From NCBI GenBank assembly GCA_013433145.1, contig CM024174.1, forward strand, positions 3,097,336-3,161,335: 64,000 nt of DNA, in the 5' to 3' direction. A program made the translations under genes and the position numbers. The stretch's first letter is position 1. Each line of letters begins with the position of its first letter. Below the pieces are notes generated by a model, which had not been told where the DNA came from, ran no database searches, and was given only the letters and a program-made list of their open reading frames with translations. The DNA is from Ascaris suum. Taxonomy: Eukaryota > Nematoda > Chromadorea > Rhabditida > Ascarididae. Positions 45,918 through 59,300 of the stretch are shown piece after piece.

Positions 45918-48086
45918 ACTACGTTCAGTTTTGGCGTACGATAAGCAACACTGAAGTGGCGGAGCATATATTCTTCTGTGTTCAGTCCACATATACAATG
46001 GAATGTTTTCGTAAATTATTTTGTAGACTTGTTAGATGTGGTCGCATTTTGTGTTCCATAGTACATTTTTTGTTATACTAATTCACGGCGTTGGCATTTT
46101 GAAATTTTCATATATTTAGAAACAGATGGAAATAAATTTGTTTTTATTCCATATATTGCTGGAAATAAATATCCATATATTGTTATTCCATATTCCATGT
46201 ACTGTTTTTATTCCATAAAGAACCGAGCTGATCGTTGAAGCCCGTCTTCAACGCCAAACCGTCTCGACTGTTAAGTGGATACCTATTCATATTAAGTCAT
46301 ATGAAGTAGAAAGGCTTGCTTTGTTTGGGAGTTGATGGCGATCAAACACCTGATCAGACACTATGCAAATTGTTCGTTTGCAGGTACATGGGCGAACGAA
46401 TGCAGATTAACTTATTTACGAGCAGACAATTTCCAGAGTCCATTGTAAGCGGTGCTATGTGGAAAGTCGGCGTTCTCGTAATCTCGGTCTGACTTGTTGT
46501 CCGTTGTTTGTTTTTGGTGGGGTAGAATGCCCCTGTTTTTTTAGGTGGGAAGTTGAATTGTGTGAGTAGTCAGATCCGCATATTGATCCTACAACTAAAT
46601 ACGATGGGTCTTTCATTGAAGGGATTTTAAGCATCGAAGAAATGTAAAGCTGAAATCCCTCGTAGTTTATCCTTAGTGAATGCACGATTACTTTTATCCG
46701 CCTTATATCAGAGTGTAGGGATATTGCAGATTTGTCTTGCTGCGCATGGAAGACCCGTAAGCGATGTTTGTTTGTTTACTCGTTTTATTTGTTCATTTGA
46801 ATTTAATCACTATCCATCAATCGGCTGAGTGAATTCACAAATACTTTGATAAAGTAATGTAGTAACATTTGAGTACGCCAAAAATAGCGTCGAGGACAGT
46901 TGTCTCGGCGTATCATGAACGAGTCATGCTTCGCATAGGGAGATGTTCTCATACAATGTCAACACTTATGGCATTTGTTCCTATTTGTTGCCTTTTGTTT
47001 TGCGTTGAACTACCCATTCAGCTTACCATGGTTAAACGATGAACGCTTTATTGTCGAGCTTGCATCATTCTCGAATAACCTCATTGCTGAACAAGTTCTT
47101 AGATGTGGAAGAAATGTGATTATAAATCAGATTCACGAAATTATTTCTACCTAGATAACGAACACAACCTGGGGCAGTTCGAAGTTAGGCTCCCTGATGA
47201 GCAGTTTTTTGATAGCTAACTATATGAGCGTACCGGAATCGGCGGGTGTCCTGTGGTGAGTGTCTTGAAGCTGTTTTGTTGATCCGGTGCTGAATTAAAG
47301 TTTACTGTTTCTTCTGTGGTTTCAAGTATTCAGCACATTCTGTTCATTCGCTTGAGATGTTCATTTTCTTATACGGTTGTGACCGAAATAAATGCTAAAC
47401 TGAGCCACTGAATAAATGAGTGGACACTGTTGAACCATGTAGAACAAACGGCGTCAATTAAAGAAGTTAGAAATTGTTGAATCTACCGGTCGATGGATAA
47501 GAATGAATGCGTCGAGATCAGCGATACTGGATCGCTTTGCTCGGTTGGGTGTTTTATAGATGCGCAACGAGATAGAATTCGATGCGTTTGCACCTGCTAG
47601 GATGTGCACCACAACGAAGCACACAAAGGTATCTATCCTCTATCGAAGCTTGGGCCGAGGTGATGTTCCACTTTGATTGTCAACGCACATCTCTGAGTTA
47701 TATGTGCTCGTGTACGTCAGCTTTCCTTCGCGCAAAATTAAATTTCTCCAATTTCCCTACTATTGCCTTTGGTATATCTGTTCGTCTATCTGTGTCTACT
47801 AAGGCATATCGGAAAAATAGTTCTTCTCTTTGACGGTAGGTGCCTATCAGGCCGGAAATCAACCGCTAAGCGGTTGCGTCTGCTTTGTGATATACAAATG
47901 CCAGTGTTTATACATGACCGGAAGATAAAGGTAATGATTTGATAAGGTCATATGAATATTTTATACGTTGTGTGCTTTCAGGGACTCTTTGACAGAGGGG
48001 ACTTGGCGTTTAAGATACCTTTTGAAACGTTGCAATTTAGTATTGATGGAGAAAAACTTCAGCAGTATTTGGATCGAGAATATGAG
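45918..48086 (+). pseudogene. Counterparts of the exon-like blocks in copy B
   Basis: The blocks recur at 45918-46010, 46384-46444, about 46710-46755, 47021-47093, 47154-47254 and 47982-48086. The first has lost its acceptor (TTTTCAG in copy A is TTTTCGG here), and the last differs in length by one base. The blocks between 46384 and 47254 are almost identical to copy A. No family recognised; if they once coded, this copy is broken at its first block. Confidence 0.25.
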
Positions 48087-49840
48087 GTGATTTCTGAATA
48101 ATAACCCGCAAAATTTGAACTTACAAATTTCTGAGAGAGCATGTTCCTAAAAAGATACGTGTCCAGGACCACAAGCAACAGACTAGAAATCTTTAAAGGA
48201 TGGTTTTTCGGGATCCGGTGATCTTCGGCTACCTGTTTCTTCACGCTTCTTGATCGAATAAGAAAACATGTGTGCGATGTTGGTGCGGTTTCCAAGCGTT
48301 TAGTGGTATTGATGAATCCACATATTGAATAGTTTCGACCTCATAGTAGAAAGCTATGGTGACGAGGGATGGTGTTCTTTGATGGTGAGCTCTGTCTGGA
48401 AGAAGGTGGATCTGCTTGCGGGTTTTCGGCTTTTAGATTTTAGTAGGAAACAGTTGTATAGGCGAAAGCCATCGTCTTCTGCTGTCGACTCGGCGAGACC
48501 ATACTGTGGGGAATGATTTTGCAGGTGAAAACAATCTTCTACTTTTTACTTCTGACCTATTTTAATTGTCATTAAAAATTTAATTTTTATGTTTCCTGTT
48601 CAAGGAGCTGTGTTTGTCCAATAGTTCCCTTCATGGCACTTTTAGTTTAATTTCCGCGCTTGACGTGTAGGTACACAGCGTTTGGCGTAACCTCCTCCAC
48701 ACATTTTTTGAGTTGAATGGCGGGCTCGCTTGTTGGCCGACGATAAAGGGGCGAAGTTCAGCGGCTATACGCAATTTATAAGCAAGGAATGCAAAAAAAA
48801 AAACGTGGAGTGGGCGTGGAGAGTGGTGACGAAGTACTCTTGGCCGCAAAACGTACGACTGTCTGAGCCACAATGATAATGGTGCGAAGTCGGGGGATGG
48901 GAGGTCCAGGGTTAAGCAAGTGAATAATCGACGATTCTGAAAATTCGACGACGCATCAAGTGCTTACAAACCATGAAGGGATAAGCTGGCACAACTGTTG
49001 TGCACCCACCCTCTTCCCTGACCCTGAAGTAGGACGCCAGCCCTTCCAGGAAACTTCCTGTCAAAGAGCCACTCACACCAATGGAAATTCAATATACCGT
49101 AATTTCAACCTTTCATTTCGACGTCTGCAAGTTCACCTTTCTATAAGCCAAAGCAGCTTATCTTTTCAATTGTTAGCCACAACATTGAAACAACAGTCAA
49201 GTCAATATGCACATTACAAGTAATTGACAACGCAGCTAAACAATGTAATGAAGTCTTCCGAAAAAGTAGTCGGTTAGATGGAACAAAAACTTTGTAGAAT
49301 TTCGCGTCGAATGTATCGTAGAATTTGGCTCTATTAATTCACTCGCAGCATTACTTAATAACTTACTTGGTAAGTTCCAAAGCGCCCCAGTTTCAGAGCT
49401 ATTTTAAGATGAGGCACAAGGCTAACTTCAGACGACAACGCGATGGCAAGGAGAGGAAGTAGGCGCGGGTACACACACCGCACTTCATCTGGAAGTTGTC
49501 ATAATACATTCGAACTTGATATGATGTGTATGCCGCTGGGTTGTGTGTGGTAGAGCTGTAATGAGTTCGTTACAAGTAAAATTTGCAAAGTTACACTATA
49601 AGTTCATCACAAATATTTTATAGTTCATTCCAGTTCGCTAATACCATTCCCGATGGTTTTTTACTCGAATACACACGATCGCTTCGCGGTAGTAGATTAA
49701 CAGTAATATGTAAATCGCTATTCTCGATATCAGGAAAGATTTTTATACACAATTGTAGTATACTTATATTTGGAAAGAAAGTTATTTCGAAAACATCAAA
49801 ACACTACAGCGAAAGGCTGTCTTATGCATAGATAGTGACA

Positions 49841-52800
49841 CTTCGGATGCCTAAACTGATTTGGTTTTTGAATTTTGCAGTCTTAGTGAATGAAATTTTT
49901 TGGGCGGAAACATGCGTGTGAGGAAGATGGGGAGAGACAAAACAGGTCACGAGTTGCGATATGAAGAAATCGAAGGACAGCAACACGCACGAAGGACAGC
50001 AACCGGCGATGCAAGCAACCGTACGCTTGTTGTGTTGAAGTAGGCTCGTGTACCCTTGTCGTGTGCACCATTGGGACCAAGATGAAGCCACGATATCCTA
50101 CGCCCTCCAGCGCACATAATACGGAGCCGGTCTATTAGCATGAAAAGCAGAGAAAAGTGCGCAATATTACGGAGTAGAGAAATCACGCATCATTGAGCTA
50201 TATGCAAAAGAGGAGTCGCTTCGTGCTCGTTTACTACAACACGAGTACAATGCGCTTCCACAACCAAAGTACAAGTACAGTTTCGTTCGTGAGTGCGCTT
50301 AGAGTTTGCACAGATAGTCGGAAATTTCACCCAAAAATTTCATAGCCCATCATCCCACGTTTGTTCCTGGATGATTACCATAATTTATCATTTCAAGGAT
50401 TGCAGAAAAATTCCACTTCGTACTGGACTAAGAATTAGCCGGACAGTGACGCGGAGAAGCATTTTTTAAATTGCAGCTTTTTGAATTCGATAAAATACAC
50501 GTCTAAATCATTTACGAATATTAATGAGTAAATGCATTAGTTTCGATTTTATTCAGTCGATAGGCATCAACTGCCTTTACAATTAAAAAAAAAAACAAAG
50601 AAAAATGTTCACATCACGAGATGCACACTTTAATCAAAGGAAAAACAAAAACAAAAATTTAGTACTCGCTGCGATAGCATTAGCAGCCGATGCATTTACG
50701 CCAACCTGTAACACAAACATTTCATATGCACGATTCAGTGAGAATGTGGCACAATGTTTTAATTGTTTTTCTTCTAGCTTCATTCTTTTGGATTAAGCAA
50801 GAAAAAACTGGAAACGCTATGAAGGCGAGGGAAGGCGGCCGGAAGTAGTGTTTTTCTGTCGGAAAAATTAGCGCAACGAGTGAAAAGAGTTTTAAAAGAG
50901 GTTGAATTAGGGTTGAAAAACGTTGGGAAAAGATTTCAAAGAAAATAACGTCGAAATGTTGAAAAGCGTTAAAAAGAAGTGGGAACGGTTGCAAGAACGT
51001 TGGAAGAACGGAAAATGCGGTAAAATGATGAAAAGACCGGATGGCCATGACATACCGCCCAAAAGTTTCGAGAAGAAGTGAGAAAGCACCGGTAACAGGA
51101 GAACAAGGCCGGAAGATCAGAATAATCGGAAATCTCGGGAATGGAAACAGCTCTTTAAGAGCAGCAAGAGTCTGAAGATCTGCAAAAAGGTCGGAAATTT
51201 GAAAAAAAAAAAGGCGAACTACAACTGTAGAACCTCAGGAAAAGTGTGGAGGAACGGAATACAGTTAGGAAATGTGGCGAGAGGGATGGAAAACCTTTAG
51301 AAAGTGCAGAAAAGAAGAAAAAAGTGCCGAAAAAGTCGAGAGGTTGGCAGAAACAGAAGGTGAACGAAAGGGTTGCATATAAAAGGTGAACTTAGGTGGA
51401 AAATGTGGAAATAAAAAAGAAAAAGTAGTAGCAAAATGATTAAAAAGCACCGCGAAAATAGTGTTTATAAACACTAACAAAAAATTGGAACGGACTAAAA
51501 TAGTTTGAAAATTGCGAGAAAAGAAGAAAATAGAGAAAATAAGACAACATGAAACTTGCCAAATTACGTTCCATATCCGCTTCTTTCCAGTTTTCCAGCC
51601 AATTTCCTATTTTTCTCTTTATTATTCAATGTTTTCACAACCATTCCCATTTGTTCGTCGATGTTCGCATTTTGAATTTTTTCAATATTGCTCTACGTTC
51701 AGCAATATTGCTTATTTTTATTATTCTCCATCCCACTTTCTACAATTTTTTCTGCATTTCCCTAACGTCTCACAATGTCTTCTAATAATATATCAACCAT
51801 TTCTACTCCCCTCCCATGTATTTTTCGAGCTCCCTCCTTTTCCTACCAAATCTTACTTCTTCTTCGAATATTATACGTCCTCTTTTTCTTAATATTCCAC
51901 GTCATTTTCATTTTCTAAATAGCCTTACATCTTTTTCTGACTTTTTCAATGTCTCTAACCTTATCCCACCCTTCCAAGTTTTCACAGGATATTATTCAAT
52001 GTTTCGTTCTTCCTCCCAGCTCATTTACACTCCTCGAAACGTCTTCTAACTCCATTCCACTTTCCTCACACTTTTTGTTTTTCCTAGTGCTTTTTAACCT
52101 AATTTCACCGTTTTCGACTTCTCCTGCCTTTTGCTGTATTCCCTAGCAAGTTCCGCTTCTCTTCAATTTCTCATTCATTCCTTACAGTCGCCCTCCCCAA
52201 TCCCTTCAACCAACTTCCAGACACTCATAACTTCAAATTCCCAAACCTTTTCACTCCGCAACTTTGTAAGACTCGTTTTCACCCATTCCGCACTTCTACA
52301 AAGTTCTGCATTTTTGCGCGACAATTTTTAAATCCTTCCCATACTCTTTCGTGGCCTTGCGAGTCCTCCCAAACACCCATCAATCTCTCTCACTCCAATT
52401 CCCCAATTTTCCAACCATTTTTAAAATGTTTTTCAACCTATTATCACACTTTTGAGCTCTCCTTCTCAAATCTTCCGGTCTTATCTGACCGCTCTTCCAG
52501 CCTTAACGCCATTTTACCGATATTTTCCAATGCTGTCTTACGTCTTTCTAGCTTTTTAAAAAACTTTTCTTAATCTCTTAGGCTACTTTTTCCTACTGCC
52601 TCCATTATTTTTTCCAGCCTTATTCTATGCCTTCCCAACATTCTCCAACACCTTCTTGATCGTTTCCACTCTTGGTCCACCTTTTCCTTGTTTTCCAACC
52701 CTTTTCGCTCTTTTGCTAATGTGTTCTTACCTGATTTCTTTCGCTCTTCTGCACAAATTCTCCGCCATTTCGTAATCGACTTTCCTGATCTTCATGCTTT

Positions 52801-53340
52801 ATGACAATTTCGAGTGAGCATATCTACGGAGTTAATTTAGTGTTACCGGAATGAATTAACGGCATAATTGAGCGCTTCGTTTCACGACTAAGCATTTGCG
52901 AAATAGGTTGTTAAGTGCCACTAAAGCCATCTATCACTGACAAGCCATCAGCTTAATAAAATGTTTGTGGGATGGCGAGGGGAGAGGAGATGAGATGGGA
53001 ACCGAAGCCCTTCCCTCATCTTGTTTGCTGGTTCACTGAAATATCGTATACTTATTTGTATACTTATTCATTCACCACCTCAGGTCCACTCTCCCACGTG
53101 GATCACACTGCGGATATATGGAATAAATAAAATATCAGTCGACGAATATTCACTGATTACCAATTAGTGATACCTTAAGGCATGCTCAGTCCGACAAGAG
53201 GGACACTTTGGGCATAGAAACCCACTGTTTTGATTAGGTAAGCTTGCTGCAAAGTAAGAACCACTTGACATATCGTTTCACTGAATGAGTATTCTCGATG
53301 CCATTCACGACTGCCCACTTCGGTGGGTTAGTGTCGTCAT
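49841..53340. other. Intergenic region between the duplication and pezo-1
   Basis: No recognisable coding exon on either strand. The short frame after TTTTGCAG at 49881 ends within about 45 bases. The interval is dominated by the composition-skewed tract at 50815-52790. I could not find a convincing polyadenylation signal for the minus-strand Piezo gene in the 500 bases beyond its stop codon. Confidence 0.5.
50815..52790. repeat. Low-complexity tract with purine-to-pyrimidine switch
   Basis: From 50815 to about 51560 the plus strand is rich in G and A, with recurrent GTTGGAAAA, GTTGAAAA and GGAAAAT words. From about 51570 to 52790 it is rich in C and T, with the complementary words (TTTTCCAAC, CTTTTCC). 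Open frames through it are composition artefacts rich in Phe, Ser and Pro. The two halves look like inverted arrays of one degenerate short repeat. Confidence 0.75.
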
Positions 53341-56300
53341 CTATGTGGTTTTCTCCTTTGTCCATTTGATGAGTGTCGCAGGTGAACGGAACAGGAAGAC
53401 AAGTTTAGCAAAGAGGTCCTCCTCCAGCTGTAATTCTCCAGCTTCCCTAACCAGGTAGATATCGAGACAAAGTCGCAGAATACGATCAACGTTCGGTAGC
53501 TCTTCGAACATTATCCTCTAAAGCATATTCAATAGACAAATATCAAAATTTAATTAATTTGGGCAGAAACCATAGCGTATTTGAAAAAGTTGTTATAAAT
53601 CCTCTCGATTAGGAACCGCCTTTCGCTTTGATAATAAACAGATACCTCCGGAATCATTGTTAACGTTCACGATGAGTAAAGTAAGCGTGGAAGATTTAGT
53701 AGCGTAATGAGAAATTCAAATATTCATTAATGAGATAGGCGTAAGATTGTTCCAATAAAACTCAAAAACAACAACTTTTACAAATAAATCTCAACGAAAG
53801 AATAGAAAAATTTAATACGGTAATTTATTCAAATAAAAAAAAAAGCTAAAAACCTCGTGGGGCATTAAATTTGTTTACCGCATTAAATCAAAAACAGTTT
53901 TCAAGATGGCAAGGAAGAAGAGCAATAAACAAACCTGCATCGCTCCTGTTACAACAGAGCGCATTAAACGGCCAAAAACAAGCACCATTGAGAGGTAAAG
54001 ACTGAGGATGCCGCCACCAGTAATTATACTGAACGTTACTGGGAACACCTAAACAGTTTCATTCAAATTCAGCGATTTTAAATTTACTGTATGGTAATAG
54101 CACTATCATATTGGGTAACTATAAAGCGAATAAAAGAAAACACATCACGCAGCGATCTTCGAATTATACCGCATTCGTTATCGCTCAAATTAATCTGTGA
54201 GTTCCATTGTTGCAAAGTCATATTTTCCTAAAGAACGAACGTAATAATAACTTTTGGGATACTCTAGCAACTGTTATAATTGCTCTCCTGATTTAGGATA
54301 ACACTGGATCTATACCTGGGAGTATAATCCAAATGTGTATTCACTCCGCTTCATCCCTCATTTATAAGAAAGGACAAAACGATAAACTGCAATATCGTTC
54401 CAACACTATGAAGAAAATCTATTTTACATAATTATTTCAAAAAATTCTCCAATTTGCGCCTAACAGTCGCATTAATAATTGCCGGTAGGCGATAAATACT
54501 AGAGATCTGTACGGGAATTTCTCATTGATGGAGCTTAACAACATGCTAAAAACAAAGTTTAAAAACTGATATTACGGTTTATGAATATGGAAACTTAAAA
54601 AAATACCTTCGCGGGCATACAAGAATCGTCAAAATGCGCTGCAACAATAGAAGTGATGTTTGTTGATGACGTTAGCTTCCCCCTAGCATTCATGAGAATC
54701 GTTACGAGGATGGTTTGAATCCTACAACCCTATCGTCCCTCGCTCTCGTGCAGCAATGTTTCACAGACCTTATCAACGAAACCGTAGATAACGATGTTGT
54801 CGAGGATGACTTCCTCCTTTGGGATCACCGGGTCGAATGAAGGATCCACCATTCGAAGTTTCCACCACTCAATGCCATCCATGGAATCCAATTGCAGTAG
54901 ACCATCATAAAATGTTGATTCGATTGAATCATCGTCGTTCTACAACAGTTGATTCAGTTAGTTCGGCAACGCGTCTATCCAAATAGTTTGTATATTTATC
55001 CACTTGTATAAATAACAACAGCCGGTGGTGTGGATAGATTACGCGTCGTGAATAATCCCTCCCCATCTCGTTCTCCTAACAGACATTTCTTATGAGCTTA
55101 CGATAATACTGACGGCCAGCCTCCAGGTTATGCGATGAGATCGAGCTTAACATCAGCTTTCATCAAAAAAAGACATTCATCATTTATTGAGCGTTCACCA
55201 ACAGAAGAGAATAGGACGATATCCCTGAAATGAAGCTACCAGATGTCGATATAGGGATCTGGAATGCTCGCAATATTAGTTTCTTTTCGTCCAATGGCAC
55301 CGTCCCCTTTGTGAATATAAACGCTACCAAACAATATCAAATGCATTCAAACAAGAGATTCAGGCAAGTGCAAGATTCCGCGAGATGATACATTCGATAT
55401 TTTCGAGACAAGTTAGAATAGCTGGAAAACTTGGAAAATTGAAACCCATCCCCCTCCCACCTCCAAGTAATTCGCCGACTCTCTTATGCAAGTTTTTTTG
55501 CCTAAAGAATGGTTCAGAAGAAAGCTAGTAACTCTGCGTGAAAAAAAAAAAACTTGCTTTAAGATGGACGCTAAGGAGCGCATGGACGTGATCGGATTTC
55601 CCCTCTCCAGGCACCTTCACCATCGGTATCAGCAGATGCGGCACCCGTCTGAAAAAGGAGTCGACTGATGGAAAATTTAATGCTGAAGAATACAGCTTCA
55701 AAGAAACTTGCTGCATTTAGCGACGATTTAAGAATCTATTCGCACGCAGTATGTTTTTAGCAAATTAAACTCTTTGTGATTGCTAATTTCAGTGAGACAG
55801 GCTGCGTGCAAAATATGCTTTGAATCGAAAAAATTTCAAAGACACGGCTTTTACACAAGCTGAGATACTAAAGAAAGTATAAATATGTTAGCAAATTTAT
55901 AGACGGCACGACAGTTGTTCTCAAGCCTGACCGTCATGCAACGAAATCCTTCCAATGAGGAGTTGCAAATTTCTTGTCGTGTTACCTAAGAACGGCTGAA
56001 AAATATGGCGCCTACTAACTCAGGTTAAAATGATCTTATTCCAAAACAAAAGCATATTGAACTGCACCAACTGTTATCGATGACTGACCAAACAATCCAG
56101 CAAATAGAAAAATTCACGACCTTTTCTAATGGTATGAGGATGAACGAAGAATTGAACGCTGCGTCAAGCAAAAATTTGCCAACCATTACAATTTCCAGAT
56201 CATACGATGTTGACAGCCTTTCTTGATTATGAGTTGAGATGAGTTTATTTAACAACCCCACGGATTCACGCATACATACACAGACAGACATAAATAAAGA

Positions 56301-59300
56301 CGCTTCCAATATGTTGATTTATGAAAATTACACTCTTTCTATTTAAAAAAAAAGTATGCACAAACATGAGCTTTCTTGATCCACTTGCGATAACATCAGC
56401 AAGATCAAGACGAATAGGATCTCTCGGCTCGAGATTTATTACACGAAAATCTTCAGCAGTACCAAATTGCAAATTCTCATCTGGTGCCCTTAAATAATAG
56501 TAAATTTATCATCACCGATCAAATTGTAAGCGTGATACAGTATGATTATATTAATTTCAATTGATTTAGAAGAAAGCAAAACAAATTTAAGAATAGGTTA
56601 AGGCGACAATTACCAAGTGAAATAAATGCCCAACTGTTAAAAAACAACACTCTTCACCTTACTAGTTAGAAAATTTTAAATAGCTTTATAGAGCAAGAAG
56701 TTTGACTTTTCCACATTTCTGATACCTTCGGTATTTTTTTTGGCTCATAGTCGGAGGTTTTCTCCACTGGAAGGCAAGACTAACAGTTTCAATCTGTAAA
56801 ACCGGAATCTCAGAAATGAAAGGCGGTAAATGTTTATATGTTTTTAAATAAACAATCAAATCGGAATTATTATTTCTAGAGAGAAAACACAATTGTTATC
56901 ACGTGCTTCGCATCTAAATACATGCAAGTTAACAGTATCAGTATGACCACATATGCTGTACTGCCTACGCCAATACATGTTGACTAAATGGCCTTTGTTG
57001 CTATAAGCTGATAATAAAGCTTTTCTGAGCTGCAGAAATAATGTGAGAAACCTCTTGAAATACCACTCGAACTTAAGGCTCATTCGTTGTTCGCCACGAA
57101 GCTCTCGAACTAGAGCGGTGCGCGATGGAGGTGAGATACTCCAACGAGATGATGAGTTACCGTTTATGTTTGCTTGGACAACATCCCGATTAGTATAATC
57201 GGCCATATAGGCTTGTGCTTGCTGAAAACAAATTGAAACACATGTGACAATAACCCACTGATATCATCGGTCACTTAAAATGTTACCAGGGCAATCATCG
57301 GAGATAACGCAAGCACTGCAAACATCGTAGTGGATGAAAACTTAATGGTGCATATTACAATTGATGGGATTCCGATGACGTCATTTGTGGTGGTGGTTGG
57401 AATTAAATTAATAGCGGATTGGAAGTAAATTGCTATCAGTAGGTGTCATTCTGCACTTCACTCTTATTCTGATAGAGATGGTGAGGTGACTAAAATAATA
57501 TGCATAATATTTTGTCAAAGAAAGATTGCTTTATTATGCAAATATTCATGAGGCTCTATTATGAATTCCGTTGTGTTTGTAATCAATGAAATGAAGTTAT
57601 AAGATGAATAAATAACCAACGATTTAGTGAATAAATAAACAGGGGCAGATTCGAAACCATAGTCAGATTAGATATTCGTTTACGTTCTCCAAGTGACTGC
57701 TCTCACCTGGCCTTTAGCTATGCTATCTTCATATGACTACATTATGTGGCATTCAGCGCAACTACCTATGATGCAAATAAACGTCTTCTTATCTGAACGA
57801 ACCGCGCTCCGTCCACTACAATGGCGATATCTCATTATTTTCAATAAACAGACGAAATGAAAGGATAGCGCAAGTTTTATTAAATGAAATTCATAGGGTC
57901 GAGTGGATTTCTCCGCCTTTGCTATATCCTCTAGAGGTCACAAAAAAATTGTAAGCGTGGTCATGAAATCAAATGTCAATAATAAAAGCACAGATGATCC
58001 ACGTGCAAAAGATTGCAAAGTAAATGAAAAAAAATATCATCTCTAATAAAGCATAGAATCAGCTAAATATAATAAAACCACTGGTACCATATTAAAATAC
58101 GACGGATGGTTATATGATGCTTCATTATGACAATTGAAATAGTAACAACTGAATAAATCAGGCAAATGTAACAAAGATGAGAATTTATGCCACTACAAAT
58201 GCATATTTCATTTTATTGCAATAGTTTAAACAATCAATTAACCTTGCTTGTCCGATATGTATACTGAAAGTTATCGTATTCTTCATAAGTTAATTCTCGA
58301 ATATCGCTCAGCTGAGCAGTCGATTTAAACAATGGCTGAAAATGTAAATTCCCATTAATCAAAACAGAGGAAGATAGGAACAGAGAGATAGAAAGACAGA
58401 CAGCAATGCACAATTTATTTAATAGGGTTAATGGAGAAATAGCGTATACTCAACAAACTTCAATTTACGTTCTCCTCACCGTTTTTCTCACTATTTCTAA
58501 CCATAGTCTACCTATCAAATTTTTCGTCAAGGAGCGAAGGAAATGCAATATGCTATTGCGAATTGAAATAGGAGCACGAACCCTGAATTCTGAAAAGTAT
58601 AAGGCAAAATAAATGTACGTTCGGTGATACAGTTGTTTTACCTAGAAAATTTGTCTCTAATAAATGCAATATTTTTACATTCTACTTTCATAGATAATTA
58701 AATGCGTTTGAGAACATCTCTGATAGACAAAACGTATTGATGATTAAACGCTTGAAGTTCAGAAAACCTCGAGGCCACATATCTTTTGAAATTTTTATAA
58801 ACGTTGCTGAGTAGGAAAAAAAAAAGCGAGAACAATTTAAGCAAGAAACATTTAGCATAAACATAAAACATCGATTATAAGCCTTTTCATCATATACATC
58901 CCTATCCTCGATTATGCGCCCCATATGCTTCCCAAACTACTAAACAAGGAAAACTGTAAACCATCCGCAATCACAAGTGCCCCTTCCACCATAGTCAATT
59001 GGTCAAAACCAGTCAACTGAAAGATATATAGAAAAACAGTTGACAGTGTATATAAAGCTCAGCGAAGACATAAATTGTACTAATAACAGAAAAGTTGCCT
59101 CTCTCAATAACATGCTCTCACTAAAAAAAATTAAGGAGCATGGGATCCATCTCCTATCCTATAAATAAAACGAGGCAAACTGGAATACCGGAAAAATATA
59201 AGCAGGGTTTTATGATCATCGAAGGAAATCTAATCTTTATTAGAAAGTTTACAAATACTTGTGGCTGACTAAATGCCGTATTTTTTTGCAAACAGGAATT

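Larger units (their letters stand above)
42481..49840 (+). repeat. Tandem segmental duplication, copy B (ADH5 exons 7-9 lost)
   Basis: This is the downstream copy. Sequence corresponding to ADH5 exon 7 (about 34181-34733) and to exons 8-9 (about 36566-37940) is absent, so copy B cannot supply ADH5 exons. It has its own LTR, a longer minisatellite, a private segment at about 48336-48640, and many 5-40 base gaps relative to A beyond 48645. Confidence 0.9.

Noticed and set aside
51512..52331. Overlapping plus-strand frames rich in Phe, Ser and Pro
   Set aside because: They come from a C/T-rich low-complexity tract; frames overlap and share no family similarity.
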